Assembly: GCF_964355755.1 (NCBI RefSeq)
Contig: NC_092671.1
Span: 16,463,501 to 16,527,500 of the forward strand
DNA: 64,000 nt
Reading direction: 5' to 3'
Origin: Antedon mediterranea
Lineage: Eukaryota; Echinodermata; Crinoidea; Comatulida; Antedonidae
Position 1 is the first letter of the stretch; each line of letters starts with the position of its first letter. Below, in pieces: positions 10,878-25,221 of this stretch. Position numbers and translations under genes: made by a program. The notes below the pieces were generated by a model. It was given only the letters and a program-made list of their open reading frames with translations, made no database searches and had not been told where the DNA came from.

Positions 10878-13299
10878 GCTCACTCACTGCTTATATCAAT
10901 ATACTATATTTTTTTAGTTTCTGCCTAAGTCAGCTGTGCGACTTAGGCAATTAAGGAGAGCTGACTTATGATCTGCCTAAGTCACTGCTTATATCAATAT
11001 ACTGCCCTCTGTACATTATCTGAGTGCTTTTATATACATTTGCACATGCTCAGATCGTTTTTTTTTGTGTTTTTGCCTAAGTCAGCTGTGTGACTTAGGC
11101 AATTAAGGAGAGGAGACTCATGATTTTTTAAATAAAATAAGAAATACATTTTTATAGTATATTTTTTAACCCATTTGTTACAAATTCTTTCTCTTTTATT
11201 GCTACTTTCCTTTTCTAAAATCATCAGTGTTAATTTTAATCTGAAGAGCTGATGCTATTAAATTTGGTTACTTAAAGGTAGCATTTTTTGTATATAAATG
11301 ATATCGACAGCCTCATAACAAAAGTGTCTAAGTCATAATTTTTTTTTTCTGCCTACCTCACTGCTTATATCAATATACTATATTTTTTGTGTTTCTGCCT
11401 AAGTCAGCTGTGTGACTTAGGCAATTAAGGAGAGCTGACTTGTGATCTGCCTAACTCACTGCTTATATCAATATACTATATTTTTTTGTGTTTCTGCCTA
11501 AGTCAGCTGTGTGACTTAGGCAATTAAGGAGAGCTGACTTATGATCTGCCTAACTCACTGCTTATATCTTTATACTGCCCTCTGTACATTATCTGAGTGC
11601 TTTTATATACATTTGCACATGCTCAGATCGTTTTTTGTGTTTCTGCCTAAGTCAGCTGTGTGACTTAGGCAATTAAGGAGAGGAGACTCATGATTTTTTA
11701 AATAAAATAAGAAATACATTTTTATAGTATATTTTTTAACCCATTTGTTACAAATACTTTCTCTTTTATTGCTACTTTCCTTTTCTAAAATCATCAGTGT
11801 TAATTTTAATCTGAAGAGCTGATGCTATTAAATTTTGTTACTTAAAGGTAGAATTTTTTGTATATAGATGATATCGACAGCCTCATAACAAAAGTATCTA
11901 AGTCATAATTTTTGATTTGTTTTTCTGCCTAACTCACTCATGCTTATATCAATATACTATATTTGTTGTGTTCTGCCCAAGTCAGCTGTGTGACTTAGGC
12001 AATTAAGGAGAGCTGACTTATGATCTGCCTAACTCACTGCTTATATCTTTATACTGCCCTCTGTACATTATCTGAGTGCTTTTATATACATTTGCACATG
12101 CTCAGATCGTTTTTTTTTTGTGTTTCTGCCTAAGTCAGCTGTGTGACTTAGGCAATTAAGGAGAGGAGACTCATGATTTTTTATTAAATAAAATAAGAAA
12201 TACATTTTTATAGTATATTTTTTAACCCATTTGTTACAAATTCTTTCTCTTTTATTGCTACTTTCCTTTTCTAAAATCATCAGTGTTAATTTTAATCTGA
12301 AGAGCTGATGCTATTAAATTTTGTTACTTAAAGGTAGAATTTTTTTTATATAGATGATATCGACAGCCTCATAACAAAAGTATCTAAGTCATAATTTTTT
12401 TTTCTGCCTAACTCACTGCTTATATCAATATACTATATTTTTTGTGTTTCTGCCTAAGTCAGCTGTGTGACTTAGGCAATTATGGAGAGCTGACTTATGA
12501 TCTGCCTAAGTCACTGCTTATATCTTTATACTGCCCTCTGTACATTATCTGAGTGCTTTTATATACATTTGCACATGCTCAGATCGTTTTTTGTTTTGTT
12601 TTTGCCTAAGTCAGCTGTGTGACTTAGGCAATTAAGGAGAGGAGACTCATGATTTTTTAAATAAAATAAGAAATACATTTTTATAGTATATTTTTTAACC
12701 CATTTGTTACAAATTCTTTCTGTTTATTGCTACTTTCCTTTTCTAAAATCATCAGTGTTGATTTTAATCTGAAGAGCTGATGCTATTAAATTTGGTTACT
12801 TTAAGGTAGCATTTTTTTGTATATAGATGATATCGACAGCCTCATAACAAAAGTGTCTAAGTCATAATTTTTTTTTTCTGCCTACCTCACTGCTTATATC
12901 AATATACTATATTTTTTGTGTTTCTGCCTAAGTCAGCTGTGTGACTTAGGCAATTAAGGAGAGCTGACTTATGATCTGCCTAACTCACTGCTTATATCAA
13001 TATACTATATTTTTTGTGTTTCTGCCTAAGTCAGCTGTGTGACTTAGGCAATTAAGGAGAGCTGACTTATGATCTGCCTAAGTCACTGCTTATATCTTTA
13101 TACTGCCCTCTGTACATTATCTGAGTGCTTTTATATACATTTGCACATGCTCAGATCGTTTTTTGTTGTGTTTTTGCCTAAGTCAGCTGTGTGACTTAGG
13201 CAATTAAGGAGAGGAGACTAATGATTTTTTAAATAAAATAAGAAGTACATTTTTATAGTATATTTTTTAACCCATTTGTTACAAATTCTTTCTCTTTTA

Positions 13300-16200
13300 T
13301 TGCTACTTTCCTTTTCTAAAATCATCAGTGTTAATTTTAATCTGAAGAGCTGATGCTATTAAATTTGGTTACTTAAAGGTAGCATTTTTTTGTATATAGA
13401 TGATATCGACAGCCTCATAACAAAAGTGTCTAAGTCATAATTTTTTTTTTTCTGCCTACCTCACTGCTTATATCAATATACTATATTTTTTGTGTTTCTG
13501 CCTAAGTCAGCTGTGTGACTTAGGCAATTAAGGAGAGCTGACTTGTGATCTGCCTAACTCACTGCTTATATCAATATACTATATTTTTTTGTGTTTCTGC
13601 CTAAGTCAGCTGTGTGACTTAGGCAATTAAGGAGAGCTGACTTATGATCTGCCTAACTCACTGCTTATATCTTTATACTGCCCTCTGTACATTATCTGAG
13701 TGCTTTTATATACATTTGCACATGCTCAGATCGTTTTTTGTGTTTCTGCCTAAGTCAGCTGTGTGACTTAGGCAATTAAGGAGAGGAGACTCATGATTTT
13801 TTAAATAAAATAAGAAATACATTTTTATAGTATATTTTTTAACCCATTTGTTACAAATACTTTCTCTTTTATTGCTACTTTCCTTTTCTAAAATCATCAG
13901 TGTTAATTTTAATCTGAAGAGCTGATGCTATTAAATTTTGTTACTTAAAGGTAGAATTTTTTGTATATAGATGATATCGACAGCCTCATAACAAAAGTAT
14001 CTAAGTCATAATTTTTGTTTTGTTTTTCTGCCTAACTCACTCATGCTTATATCAATATACTATATTTGTTGTGTTCTGCCCAAGTCAGCTGTGTGACTTA
14101 GGCAATTAAGGAGAGCTGACTTATGATCTGCCTAACTCACTGCTTATATCTTTATACTGCCCTCTGTACATTATCTGAGTGCTTTTATATACATTTGCAC
14201 ATGCTCAAATCGGTTTTTTTTTGTGTTTCTGCCTAAGTCAGCTGTGTGACTTAGGCAATTAAGGAGAGGAGACTCATGATTTTTTATTAAATAAAATAAG
14301 AAATACATTTTTATAGTATATTTTTTAACCCATTTGTTACAAATTCTTTCTCTTTTATTGCTACTTTCCTTTTCTAAAATCATCAGTGTTAATTTTAATC
14401 TGAAGAGCTGATGCTATTAAATTTTGTTACTTAAAGGTAGAATTTTTTGTATATAGATGATATCGACAGCCTCATAACAAAAGTGTCTAAGTCATAATTT
14501 TTTTTTCTGCCTAACTCACTGCTTATATCAATATACTATATTTTTTGTGTTTCTGCCTAAGTCAGCTGTGTGACTTAGGCAATTATGGAGAGCTGACTTA
14601 TGATCTGCCTAAGTCACTGCTTATATCTTTATACTGCCCTCTGTACATTATCTGAGTGCTTTTATATACATTTGCACATGCTCAGATCGTTTTTTGTTTT
14701 GTTTTTGCCTAAGTCAGCTGTGTGACTTAGGCAATTAAGGAGAGGAGACTCATGATTTTTTAAATAAAATAAGAAATACATTTTTATAGTATATTTTTTA
14801 ACCCATTTGTTACAAATTCTTTCTCTTTATTGCTACTTTCCTTTTCTAAAATCATCAGTGTTAATTTTAATCTGAAGAGCTGATGCTATTAAATTTGGTT
14901 ACTTTAAGGTAGCATTTTTTTGTATATAGATGATATCGACAGCCTCATAACAAAAGTGTCTAAGTCATAATTTTTTTTTTCTGCCTACCTCACTGCTTAT
15001 ATCAATATACTATATTTTTTGTGTTTCTGCCTAAGTCAGCTGTGTGACTTAGGCAATTAAGGAGAGCTGACTTATGATCTTCCTAACTCACTGCTTATAT
15101 CAATATACTATATTTTTTGTGTTTCTGCCTAAGTCAGCTGTGTGACTTAGGCAATTAAGGAGAGCTGACTTATGATCTGCCTAACTCACTGATTATATCT
15201 TTATACTGCCCTCTGTACATTATCTGAGTGCTTTTATATACATTTGCACATGCTCAGATCGTTTTTTGTTTTGTTTTTGCCTAAGTCAGCTGTGTGACTT
15301 AGGCAATTAAGGAGAGGAGACTCATGATTTTTTAAATAAAATAAGAAATACATTTTTATAGTATATTTTTTAACCCATTTGTTACAAATTCTTTCTCTTT
15401 ATTGCTACTTTCCTTTTTTAAAATCATCAGTGTTGATTTTAATCTGAAGAGCTGATGCTATTAAATTTGGTTACTTAAAGGTAGCATTTTTTTGTATATA
15501 GATGATATCGACAGCCTCATAACAAAAGTGTCTAAGTCATAATTTTTTTTTTCTGTCTACCTCACTGCTTATATCAATATACTATATTTTTTGTGTTTCT
15601 GCCTAAGTCAGCTGTGTGACTTAGGCAATTAAGGAGAGCTGACTTATGATCTGCCTAACTCACTGCTTATATCAATATACTATATTTTTTGTGTTTCTGC
15701 CTAAGTCAGCTGTGTGACTTAGGCAATTAAGGAGAGCTGACTTATGATCTGCCTAACTCACTGATTATATCTTTATACTGCCCTCTGTACATTATCTATC
15801 TTTTATATACATTTGCACATGCTCAGATCGTTTTTTGTGTTTCTGCCCAAGTCAGCTGTGTGACTTAGGCAATTAAGGAGAGGAGACTCATGATTTTTTA
15901 AATAAAATACGAAATACATTTTTATAGTATATTTTTTAACCCATTTGTTACAAATTCTTTCTTTTTTATTGCTACTTTCCTTTTCTAAAATCATCAGTGT
16001 TAATTTTAATCTGAAGAGCTGATGCTATTAAATTTTGTTACTTAAAGGTAGAATTTTTTTGTATATAGATGATATCGACAGCCTCATAACAAAAGTGTCT
16101 AAGTCATAATTTTTGTTTTGTTTTTCTGCCTAACTCACTCATGCTTATATCAATATACTATATTTGTTGTGTTCTGCCCAAGTCAGCTGTGTGACTTAGG

Positions 16201-17530
16201 CAATTAAGGAGAGCTGACTTATGATCTGCCTAACTCACTGCTTATATCTTTATACTGCCCTCTGTACATTATCTGAGTGCTTTTATATAGACATTTGCAC
16301 ATGCTCAGATCGTTTTTTTTTTGTATGTTTCTGCCTAAGTCAGCTGTGTGACTTAGGCAATTAAGGAGAGGAGACTCATGATTTTTTATTAAATAAAATA
16401 AGAAATACATTTTTAGAGTATATTTTTTAACCCATTTGTTACAAATTCTTTCTCTTTTATTGCTACTTTCCTTTTCTAAAATCATCAGTGTTAATTTTAA
16501 TCTGAAGAGCTGATGCTATTAAATTTTGTTACTTAAAGGTAGCATTTTTAGTCGCGTGAAAGCGACTCTATAGTTCACTATGTCTGTCTGTCGGTCTGTC
16601 TGTCGGTCTGTCTGTCGGTCTGTCTGTCGGTCTGTCTGTCTGTCTGTCGGTCCGGTATCACTATGCGTTTTATCGCTTTATGACCTTATCTTGATATCAG
16701 TTTAATCTAGCTAAGTCAATTTTTCACAGAATATTCTCTTATGGCCAGGAATCGATGTGGTTATGTTTTCACGGTGCGCAATAAAAAATTACGCGGTCTA
16801 CGCACGATTTAACGAAATCACGTTTGTAATCATTATCTTAACAACCATGAATCACAATTAAATAAAATTTGGTACTCATAAATTTCAGGGCATAAATCAT
16901 CATATAGCAATACAATTACGTGCGTAGCGCATGTAACGCATGCGTACGCGCGCTTAAAATTTTCCAAATTTATTTTCGATGAAATAAGAGTACGTTTCAG
17001 GCAATTTTAAGCGTTTACAAAATTGCCATGAGTGCGCAGATTTTTTCGTGCGCACTGCGCGTTAAATGTTATTGCGCACTCATTTTGCCCGATTTCTGTT
17101 TTCTTGACTTACTTTTCAACTCGAAATTACGTTATACGAGCACGTCAAAAGTGACAGGCTACGCACGTGTAAATTAAAAAAATTTAAATGTTTTTAAACA
17201 TTTCAACATTTTTAAACATGTTCAGTAATTTCGGTCAGTATAGTTCACTATGTCGGTCGGTCCGTCTGTCTGTCGGTCTGTCGGTCTGTTTGTCTGTCGG
17301 TCCGGTATCACTATGCATTGTAGCACGCGACTTAATGGCTGTTGGCCTTGTTTATATACATCTGCACATGCTCATATCGTTTTTTTGTGTTTCTGCCTAA
17401 GCCAGCTGTGTGACTTAGGCAATTAAGGAGAGCTGACTTATGATCTGCCTAACTCACTGCTTATATCTTTATACTGCCCTCTGTACATTATCTGAGTGCT
17501 TTTATATACATTTGCACATGCTCAGATCGT
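13300..17530. repeat. Left copy of a 7,618-bp-offset segmental duplication
   Basis: Landmarks at 13706, 14171, 15803, 16219, 16551 and 17188 reappear exactly 7,618 bp to the right (21324, 21789, 23421, 23837, 24169, 24806). Rare unit variants such as the AAATACGAAATACAT unit and the embedded family S element are shared. The ends are approximate, because the satellite units on either side are themselves similar. Confidence 0.85.
16549..17335. repeat. Family S element, copy 2, inside the satellite
   Basis: It begins AGTCGCGTGAAAGCGACT, followed by a long (GTCT/GTCG)n tract and the same body as copy 1. It then adds ~200 bp rich in TGCGCACT motifs and a second TATAGTTCACTATGTCGGTC tract at about 17238, before satellite resumes with TTATATACATCTGCACATGC. 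The second tract ends near GCACGCGACTTA, an inverted echo of the element's own start. Confidence 0.8.
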
Positions 17531-20500
17531 TTTTTGTTTTGTTTTTGCCTAAGTCAGCTGTGTGACTTAGGCAATTAAGGAGAGGAGACTCATGATTTTT
17601 TAAATAAAATAAGAAATACATTTTTATAGTATATTTTTTAACCCATTTGTTACAAATTCTTTCTCTTTTATTGCTACTTTCCTTTTCTAAAATCATCAGT
17701 GTTAATTTTAATCTGAAGAGCTGATGCTATTAAATTTGGTTACTTAAAGGTAGCATTTTTTGTATATAAATGATATCGACAGCCTCATAACAAAAGTGTC
17801 TAAGTCATAATTTTTGTTTTCTGCCTACCTCTCACTGCTTATATCAATATACTATATTTGTTGTGTTTCTGCCTAAGTCAGCTAGCTGTGTGACTTAGGC
17901 AATTAAGAAGAGCTGACTTATGATCTGCCTAACTCACTGCTTATATCAATATACTATATTTTTTGAGTTTCTGCCTAAGTCAGCTGTGTGACTTAGGCAA
18001 TTAAGGAGAGCTGACTTATGATCTGCCTAAGTCACTGCTTATATCTTTATACTGCCCTCTGTACATTATCTGAGTGCTTTTATATACATTTGCACATGCT
18101 CAGATCGTTTTTTTGTGTTTTTGCCTAAGTCAGCTGTGTGACTTAGGCAATTAAGGAGAGGAGACTAATGATTTTTTAAATAAAATAAGAAGTACATTTT
18201 TATAGTATATTTTTTAACCCATTTGTTACAAATTCTTTCTCTTTTATTGCTACTTTCCTTTTCTAAAATCATCAGTGTTAATTTTAATCTGAAGAGCTGA
18301 TGCTATTAAATTTGGTTACTTAAAGGTAGCATTTTTTTGTATATAGATGATATCGACAGCCTCATAACAAAAGTGTCTAAGTCATAATTTTTTTTTCTGC
18401 CTACCTCACTGCTTATATCAATATACTATATTTTTTGTGTTTCTGCCTAAGTCAGCTGTGTGACTTAGGCAATTAAGGAGAGCTGACTTGTGATCTGCCT
18501 AACTCACTGCTTATATCAATATACTATATTTTTTTGTGTTTCTGCCTAAGTCAGCTGTGTGACTTAGGCAATTAAGGAGAGCTGACTTATGATCTGCCTA
18601 ACTCACTGCTTATATCTTTATACTGCCCTCTGTACATTATCTGAGTGCTTTTATATACATTTGCACATGCTCAGATCGTTTTTTGTGTTTCTGCCTAAGT
18701 CAGCTGTGTGACTTAGGCAATTAAGGAGAGGAGACTCATGATTTTTTAAATAAAATAAGAAATACATTTTTATAGTATATTTTTTAACCCATTTGTTACA
18801 AATACTTTCTCTTTTATTGCTACTTTCCTTTTCTAAAATCATCAGTGTTAATTTTAATCTGAAGAGCTGATGCTATTAAATTTTGTTACTTAAAGGTAGA
18901 ATTTTTTGTATATAGATGATATCGACAGCCTCATAACAAAAGTATCTAAGTCATAATTTTTGATTTGTTTTTCTGCCTAACTCACTCATGCTTATATCAA
19001 TATACTATATTTGTTGTGTTCTGCCCAAGTCAGCTGTGTGACTTAGGCAATTAAGGAGAGCTGACTTATGATCTGCCTAACTCACTGCTTATATCTTTAT
19101 ACTGCCCTCTGTACATTATCTGAGTGCTTTTATATACATTTGCACATGCTCAGATCGTTTTTTTTTTGTGTTTCTGCCTAAGTCAGCTGTGTGACTTAGG
19201 CAATTAAGGAGAGGAGACTCATGATTTTTTATTAAATAAAATAAGAAATACATTTTTATAGTATATTTTTTAACCCATTTGTTACAAATTCTTTCTCTTT
19301 TATTGCTACTTTCCTTTTCTAAAATCATCAGTGTTAATTTTAATCTGAAGAGCTGATGCTATTAAATTTTGTTACTTAAAGGTAGAATTTTTTTTATATA
19401 GATGATATCGACAGCCTCATAACAAAAGTGTCTAAGTCATAATTTTTTTTTCTGCCTAACTCACTGCTTATATCAATATACTATATTTTTTGTGTTTCTG
19501 CCTAAGTCAGCTGTGTGACTTAGGCAATTATGGAGAGCTGACTTATGATCTGCCTAAGTCACTGCTTATATCTTTATACTGCCCTCTGTACATTATCTGA
19601 GTGCTTTTATATACATTTGCACATGCTCAGATCGTTTTTTGTTTTGTTTTTGCCTAAGTCAGCTGTGTGACTTAGGCAATTAAGGAGAGGAGACTCATGA
19701 TTTTTTAAATAAAATAAGAAATACATTTTTATAGTATATTTTTTAACCCATTTGTTACAAATTCTTTCTGTTTATTGCTACTTTCCTTTTCTAAAATCAT
19801 CAGTGTTGATTTTAATCTGAAGAGCTGATGCTATTAAATTTGGTTACTTTAAGGTAGCATTTTTTTGTATATAGATGATATCGACAGCCTCATAACAAAA
19901 GTGTCTAAGTCATAATTTTTTTTTTCTGCCTACCTCACTGCTTATATCAATATACTATATTTTTTGTGTTTCTGCCTAAGTCAGCTGTGTGACTTAGGCA
20001 ATTAAGGAGAGCTGACTTATGATCTGCCTAACTCACTGCTTATATCAATATACTATATTTTTTGTGTTTCTGCCTAAGTCAGCTGTGTGACTTAGGCAAT
20101 TAAGGAGAGCTGACTTATGATCTGCCTAAGTCACTGCTTATATCTTTATACTGCCCTCTGTACATTATCTGAGTGCTTTTATATACATTTGCACATGCTC
20201 AGATCGTTTTTTGTTGTGTTTTTGCCTAAGTCAGCTGTGTGACTTAGGCAATTAAGGAGAGGAGACTAATGATTTTTTAAATAAAATAAGAAGTACATTT
20301 TTATAGTATATTTTTTAACCCATTTGTTACAAATTCTTTCTCTTTTATTGCTACTTTCCTTTTCTAAAATCATCAGTGTTAATTTTAATCTGAAGAGCTG
20401 ATGCTATTAAATTTGGTTACTTAAAGGTAGCATTTTTGTGTATATAGATGATATCGACAGCCTCATAACAAAAGTGTCTAAGTCATAATTTTTTTTTTCT

Positions 20501-20919
20501 GCCTACCTCACTGCTTATATCAATATACTATATTTTTTGTGTTTCTGCCTAAGTCAGCTGTGTGACTTAGGCAATTAAGGAGAGCTGACTTGTGATCTGC
20601 CTAACTCACTGCTTATATCAATATACTATATTTTTTTGTGTTTCTGCCTAAGTCAGCTGTGTGACTTAGGCAATTAAGGAGAGCTGACTTATGATCTGCC
20701 TAACTCACTGCTTATATCTTTATACTGCCCTCTGTACATTATCTGAGTGCTTTTATATACATTTGCACATGCTCAGATCGTTTTTTGTGTTTCTGCCTAA
20801 GTCAGCTGTGTGACTTAGGCAATTAAGGAGAGGAGACTCATGATTTTTTAAATAAAATAAGAAATACATTTTTATAGTATATTTTTTAACCCATTTGTTA
20901 CAAATACTTTCTCTTTTAT

Positions 20920-23900
20920 TGCTACTTTCCTTTTCTAAAATCATCAGTGTTAATTTTAATCTGAAGAGCTGATGCTATTAAATTTGGTTACTTAAAGGTA
21001 GCATTTTTTTGTATATAGATGATATCGACAGCCTCATAACAAAAGTGTCTAAGTCATAATTTTTTTTTTCTGCCTACCTCACTGCTTATATCAATATACT
21101 ATATTTTTTGTGTTTCTGCCTAAGTCAGCTGTGTGACTTAGGCAATTAAGGAGAGCTGACTTGTGATCTGCCTAACTCACTGCTTATATCAATATACTAT
21201 ATTTTTTTGTGTTTCTGCCTAAGTCAGCTGTGTGACTTAGGCAATTAAGGAGAGCTGACTTATGATCTGCCTAACTCACTGCTTATATCTTTATACTGCC
21301 CTCTGTACATTATCTGAGTGCTTTTATATACATTTGCACATGCTCAGATCGTTTTTTGTGTTTCTGCCTAAGTCAGCTGTGTGACTTAGGCAATTAAGGA
21401 GAGGAGACTCATGATTTTTTAAATAAAATAAGAAATACATTTTTATAGTATATTTTTTAACCCATTTGTTACAAATACTTTCTCTTTTATTGCTACTTTC
21501 CTTTTCTAAAATCATCAGTGTTAATTTTAATCTGAAGAGCTGATGCTATTAAATTTTGTTACTTAAAGGTAGAATTTTTTGTATATAGATGATATCGACA
21601 GCCTCATAACAAAAGTATCTAAATCATAATTTTTGTTTTGTTTTTCTGCCTAACTCACTCATGCTTATATCAATATACTATATTTGTTGTGTTCTGCCCA
21701 AGTCAGCTGTGTGACTTAGGCAATTAAGGAGAGCTGACTTATGATCTGCCTAACTCACTGCTTATATCTTTATACTGCCCTCTGTACATTATCTGAGTGC
21801 TTTTATATACATTTGCACATGCTCAAATCGTTTTTTTTTTGTGTTTCTGCCTAAGTCAGCTGTGTGACTTAGGCAATTAAGGAGAGGAGACTCATGATTT
21901 TTTATTAAATAAAATAAGAAATACATTTTTATAGTATATTTTTTAACCCATTTGTTACAAATTCTTTCTCTTTTATTGCTACTTTCCTTTTCTAAAATCA
22001 TCAGTGTTAATTTTAATCTGAAGAGCTGATGCTATTAAATTTTGTTACTTAAAGGTAGAATTTTTTGTATATAGATGATATCGACAGCCTCATAACAAAA
22101 GTGTCTAAGTCATAATTTTTTTTTCTGCCTAACTCACTGCTTATATCAATATACTATATTTTTTGTGTTTCTGCCTAAGTCAGCTGTGTGACTTAGGCAA
22201 TTATGGAGAGCTGACTTATGATCTGCCTAAGTCACTGCTTATATCTTTATACTGCCCTCTGTACATTATCTGAGTGCTTTTATATACATTTGCACATGCT
22301 CAGATCGTTTTTTGTTTTGTTTTTGCCTAAGTCAGCTGTGTGACTTAGGCAATTAAGGAGAGGAGACTCATGATTTTTTAAATAAAATAAGAAATACATT
22401 TTTATAGTATATTTTTTAACCCATTTGTTACAAATTCTTTCTCTTTATTGCTACTTTCCTTTTCTAAAATCATCAGTGTTAATTTTAATCTGAAGAGCTG
22501 ATGCTATTAAATTTGGTTACTTTAAGGTAGCATTTTTTTGTATATAGATGATATCGACAGCCTCATAACAAAAGTGTCTAAGTCATAATTTTTTTTTTCT
22601 GCCTACCTCACTGCTTATATCAATATACTATATTTTTTGTGTTTCTGCCTAAGTCAGCTGTGTGACTTAGGCAATTAAGGAGAGCTGACTTATGATCTTC
22701 CTAACTCACTGCTTATATCAATATACTATATTTTTTGTGTTTCTGCCTAAGTCAGCTGTGTGACTTAGGCAATTAAGGAGAGCTGACTTATGATCTGCCT
22801 AACTCACTGATTATATCTTTATACTGCCCTCTGTACATTATCTGAGTGCTTTTATATACATTTGCACATGCTCAGATCGTTTTTTGTTTTGTTTTTGCCT
22901 AAGTCAGCTGTGTGACTTAGGCAATTAAGGAGAGGAGACTCATGATTTTTTAAATAAAATAAGAAATACATTTTTATAGTATATTTTTTAACCCATTTGT
23001 TACAAATTCTTTCTCTTTATTGCTACTTTCCTTTTCTAAAATCATCAGTGTTGATTTTAATCTGAAGAGCTGATGCTATTAAATTTGGTTACTTAAAGGT
23101 AGCATTTTTTTGTATATAGATGATATCGACAGCCTCATAACAAAAGTGTCTAAGTCATAATTTTTTTTTTCTGTCTACCTCACTGCTTATATCAATATAC
23201 TATATTTTTTGTGTTTCTGCCTAAGTCAGCTGTGTGACTTAGGCAATTAAGGAGAGCTGACTTATGATCTGCCTAACTCACTGCTTATATCAATATACTA
23301 TATTTTTTGTGTTTCTGCCTAAGTCAGCTGTGTGACTTAGGCAATTAAGGAGAGCTGACTTATGATCTGCCTAACTCACTGATTATATCTTTATACTGCC
23401 CTCTGTACATTATCTATCTTTTATATACATTTGCACATGCTCAGATCGTTTTTTGTGTTTCTGCCCAAGTCAGCTGTGTGACTTAGGCAATTAAGGAGAG
23501 GAGACTCATGATTTTTTAAATAAAATACGAAATACATTTTTATAGTATATTTTTTAACCCATTTGTTACAAATTCTTTCTTTTTTATTGCTACTTTCCTT
23601 TTCTAAAATCATCAGTGTTAATTTTAATCTGAAGAGCTGATGCTATTAAATTTTGTTACTTAAAGGTAGAATTTTTTTGTATATAGATGATATCGACAGC
23701 CTCATAACAAAAGTGTCTAAGTCATAATTTTTGTTTTGTTTTTCTGCCTAACTCACTCATGCTTATATCAATATACTATATTTGTTGTGTTCTGCCCAAG
23801 TCAGCTGTGTGACTTAGGCAATTAAGGAGAGCTGACTTATGATCTGCCTAACTCACTGCTTATATCTTTATACTGCCCTCTGTACATTATCTGAGTGCTT

Positions 23901-25150
23901 TTATATAGACATTTGCACATGCTCAGATCGTTTTTTTTTTGTGTGTTTCTGCCTAAGTCAGCTGTGTGACTTAGGCAATTAAGGAGAGGAGACTCATGAT
24001 TTTTTATTAAATAAAATAAGAAATACATTTTTAGAGTATATTTTTTAACCCATTTGTTACAAATTCTTTCTCTTTTATTGCTACTTTCCTTTTCTAAAAT
24101 CATCAGTGTTAATTTTAATCTGAAGAGCTGATGCTATTAAATTTTGTTACTTAAAGGTAGCATTTTTAGTCGCGTGAAAGCGACTCTATAGTTCACTATG
24201 TCTGTCTGTCGGTCTGTCTGTCGGTCTGTCTGTCGGTCTGTCTGTCGGTCTGTCTGTCTGTCTGTCGGTCCGGTATCACTATGCGTTTTATCGCTTTATG
24301 ACCTTATCTTGATATCAGTTTAATCTAGCTAAGTCAATTTTTCACAGAATATTCTCTTATGGCCAGGAATCGATGTGGTTATGTTTTCACGGTGCGCAAT
24401 AAAAAATTACGCGGTCTACGCACGATTTAACGAAATCACGTTTGTAATCATTATCTTAACAACCATGAATCACAATTAAATAAAATTTGGTACTCATAAA
24501 TTTCAGGGCATAAATCATCATATAGCAATACAATTACGTGCGTAGCGCATGTAACGCATGCGTACGCGCGCTTAAAATTTTCCAAATTTATTTTCGATGA
24601 AATAAGAGTACGTTTCAGGCAATTTTAAGCGTTTACAAAATTGCCATGAGTGCGCAGATTTTTTCGTGCGCACTGCGCGTTAAATGTTATTGCGCACTCA
24701 TTTTGCCCGATTTCTGTTTTCTTGACTTACTTTTCAACTCGAAATTACGTTATACGAGCACGTCAAAAGTGACAGGCTACGCACGTGTAAATTAAAAAAA
24801 TTTAAATGTTTTTAAACATTTCAACATTTTTAAACATGTTCAGTAATTTCGGTCAGTATAGTTCACTATGTCGGTCGGTCCGTCTGTCTGTCGGTCTGTC
24901 GGTCTGTTTGTCTGTCGGTCCGGTATCACTATGCATTGTAGCACGCGACTTAATGGCTGTTGGCCTTGTTTATATACATCTGCACATGCTCATATCGTTT
25001 TTTTGTGTTTCTGCCTAAGCCAGCTGTGTGACTTAGGCAATTAAGGAGAGCTGACTTATGATCTGCCTAACTCACTGCTTATATCTTTATACTGCCCTCT
25101 GTACATTATCTGAGTGCTTTTATATACATTTGCACATGCTCAGATCGTTT
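20920..25150. repeat. Right copy of the 7,618-bp-offset segmental duplication
   Basis: This is the partner of 13300-17530. The left break falls inside a satellite unit. The right break is at about 25155, where the unit is truncated to GTTTTTTGTGTTTGCAATTA, lacking the hairpin's first arm. The adjacent unit pair at 20753 and 21324 (571 bp apart) is nearly identical, which fits an extra unit gained by unequal exchange. Confidence 0.8.
24167..24953. repeat. Family S element, copy 3
   Basis: This is a near-identical duplicate of 16549-17335 at an offset of 7,618 bp, so it was copied as part of the segmental duplication and not by a new insertion. Confidence 0.85.
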
Positions 25151-25221
25151 TTTGTGTTTGCAATTAAGGAGAGGAGACTCATGATTTGTTAAATAAAATA
25201 AGAAATACATTTTTATAGTAT

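Noticed and set aside
17188-17400. Frame with CRSVRLSVGLSVCLSVG, duplicated at 24806-25018
   Set aside because: It is the (GTCG/GTCT)n tract of the family S element and has no similarity to any protein domain.
11030-24103. Many similar minus-strand frames of 63-88 codons starting MILEKESSNK
   Set aside because: They are one stretch of the satellite unit read in one frame. Some units lose the frame through indels, the end differs from unit to unit, and the reading crosses the hairpin. Similarity follows from array homogenisation and there is no sign of protein-level constraint.
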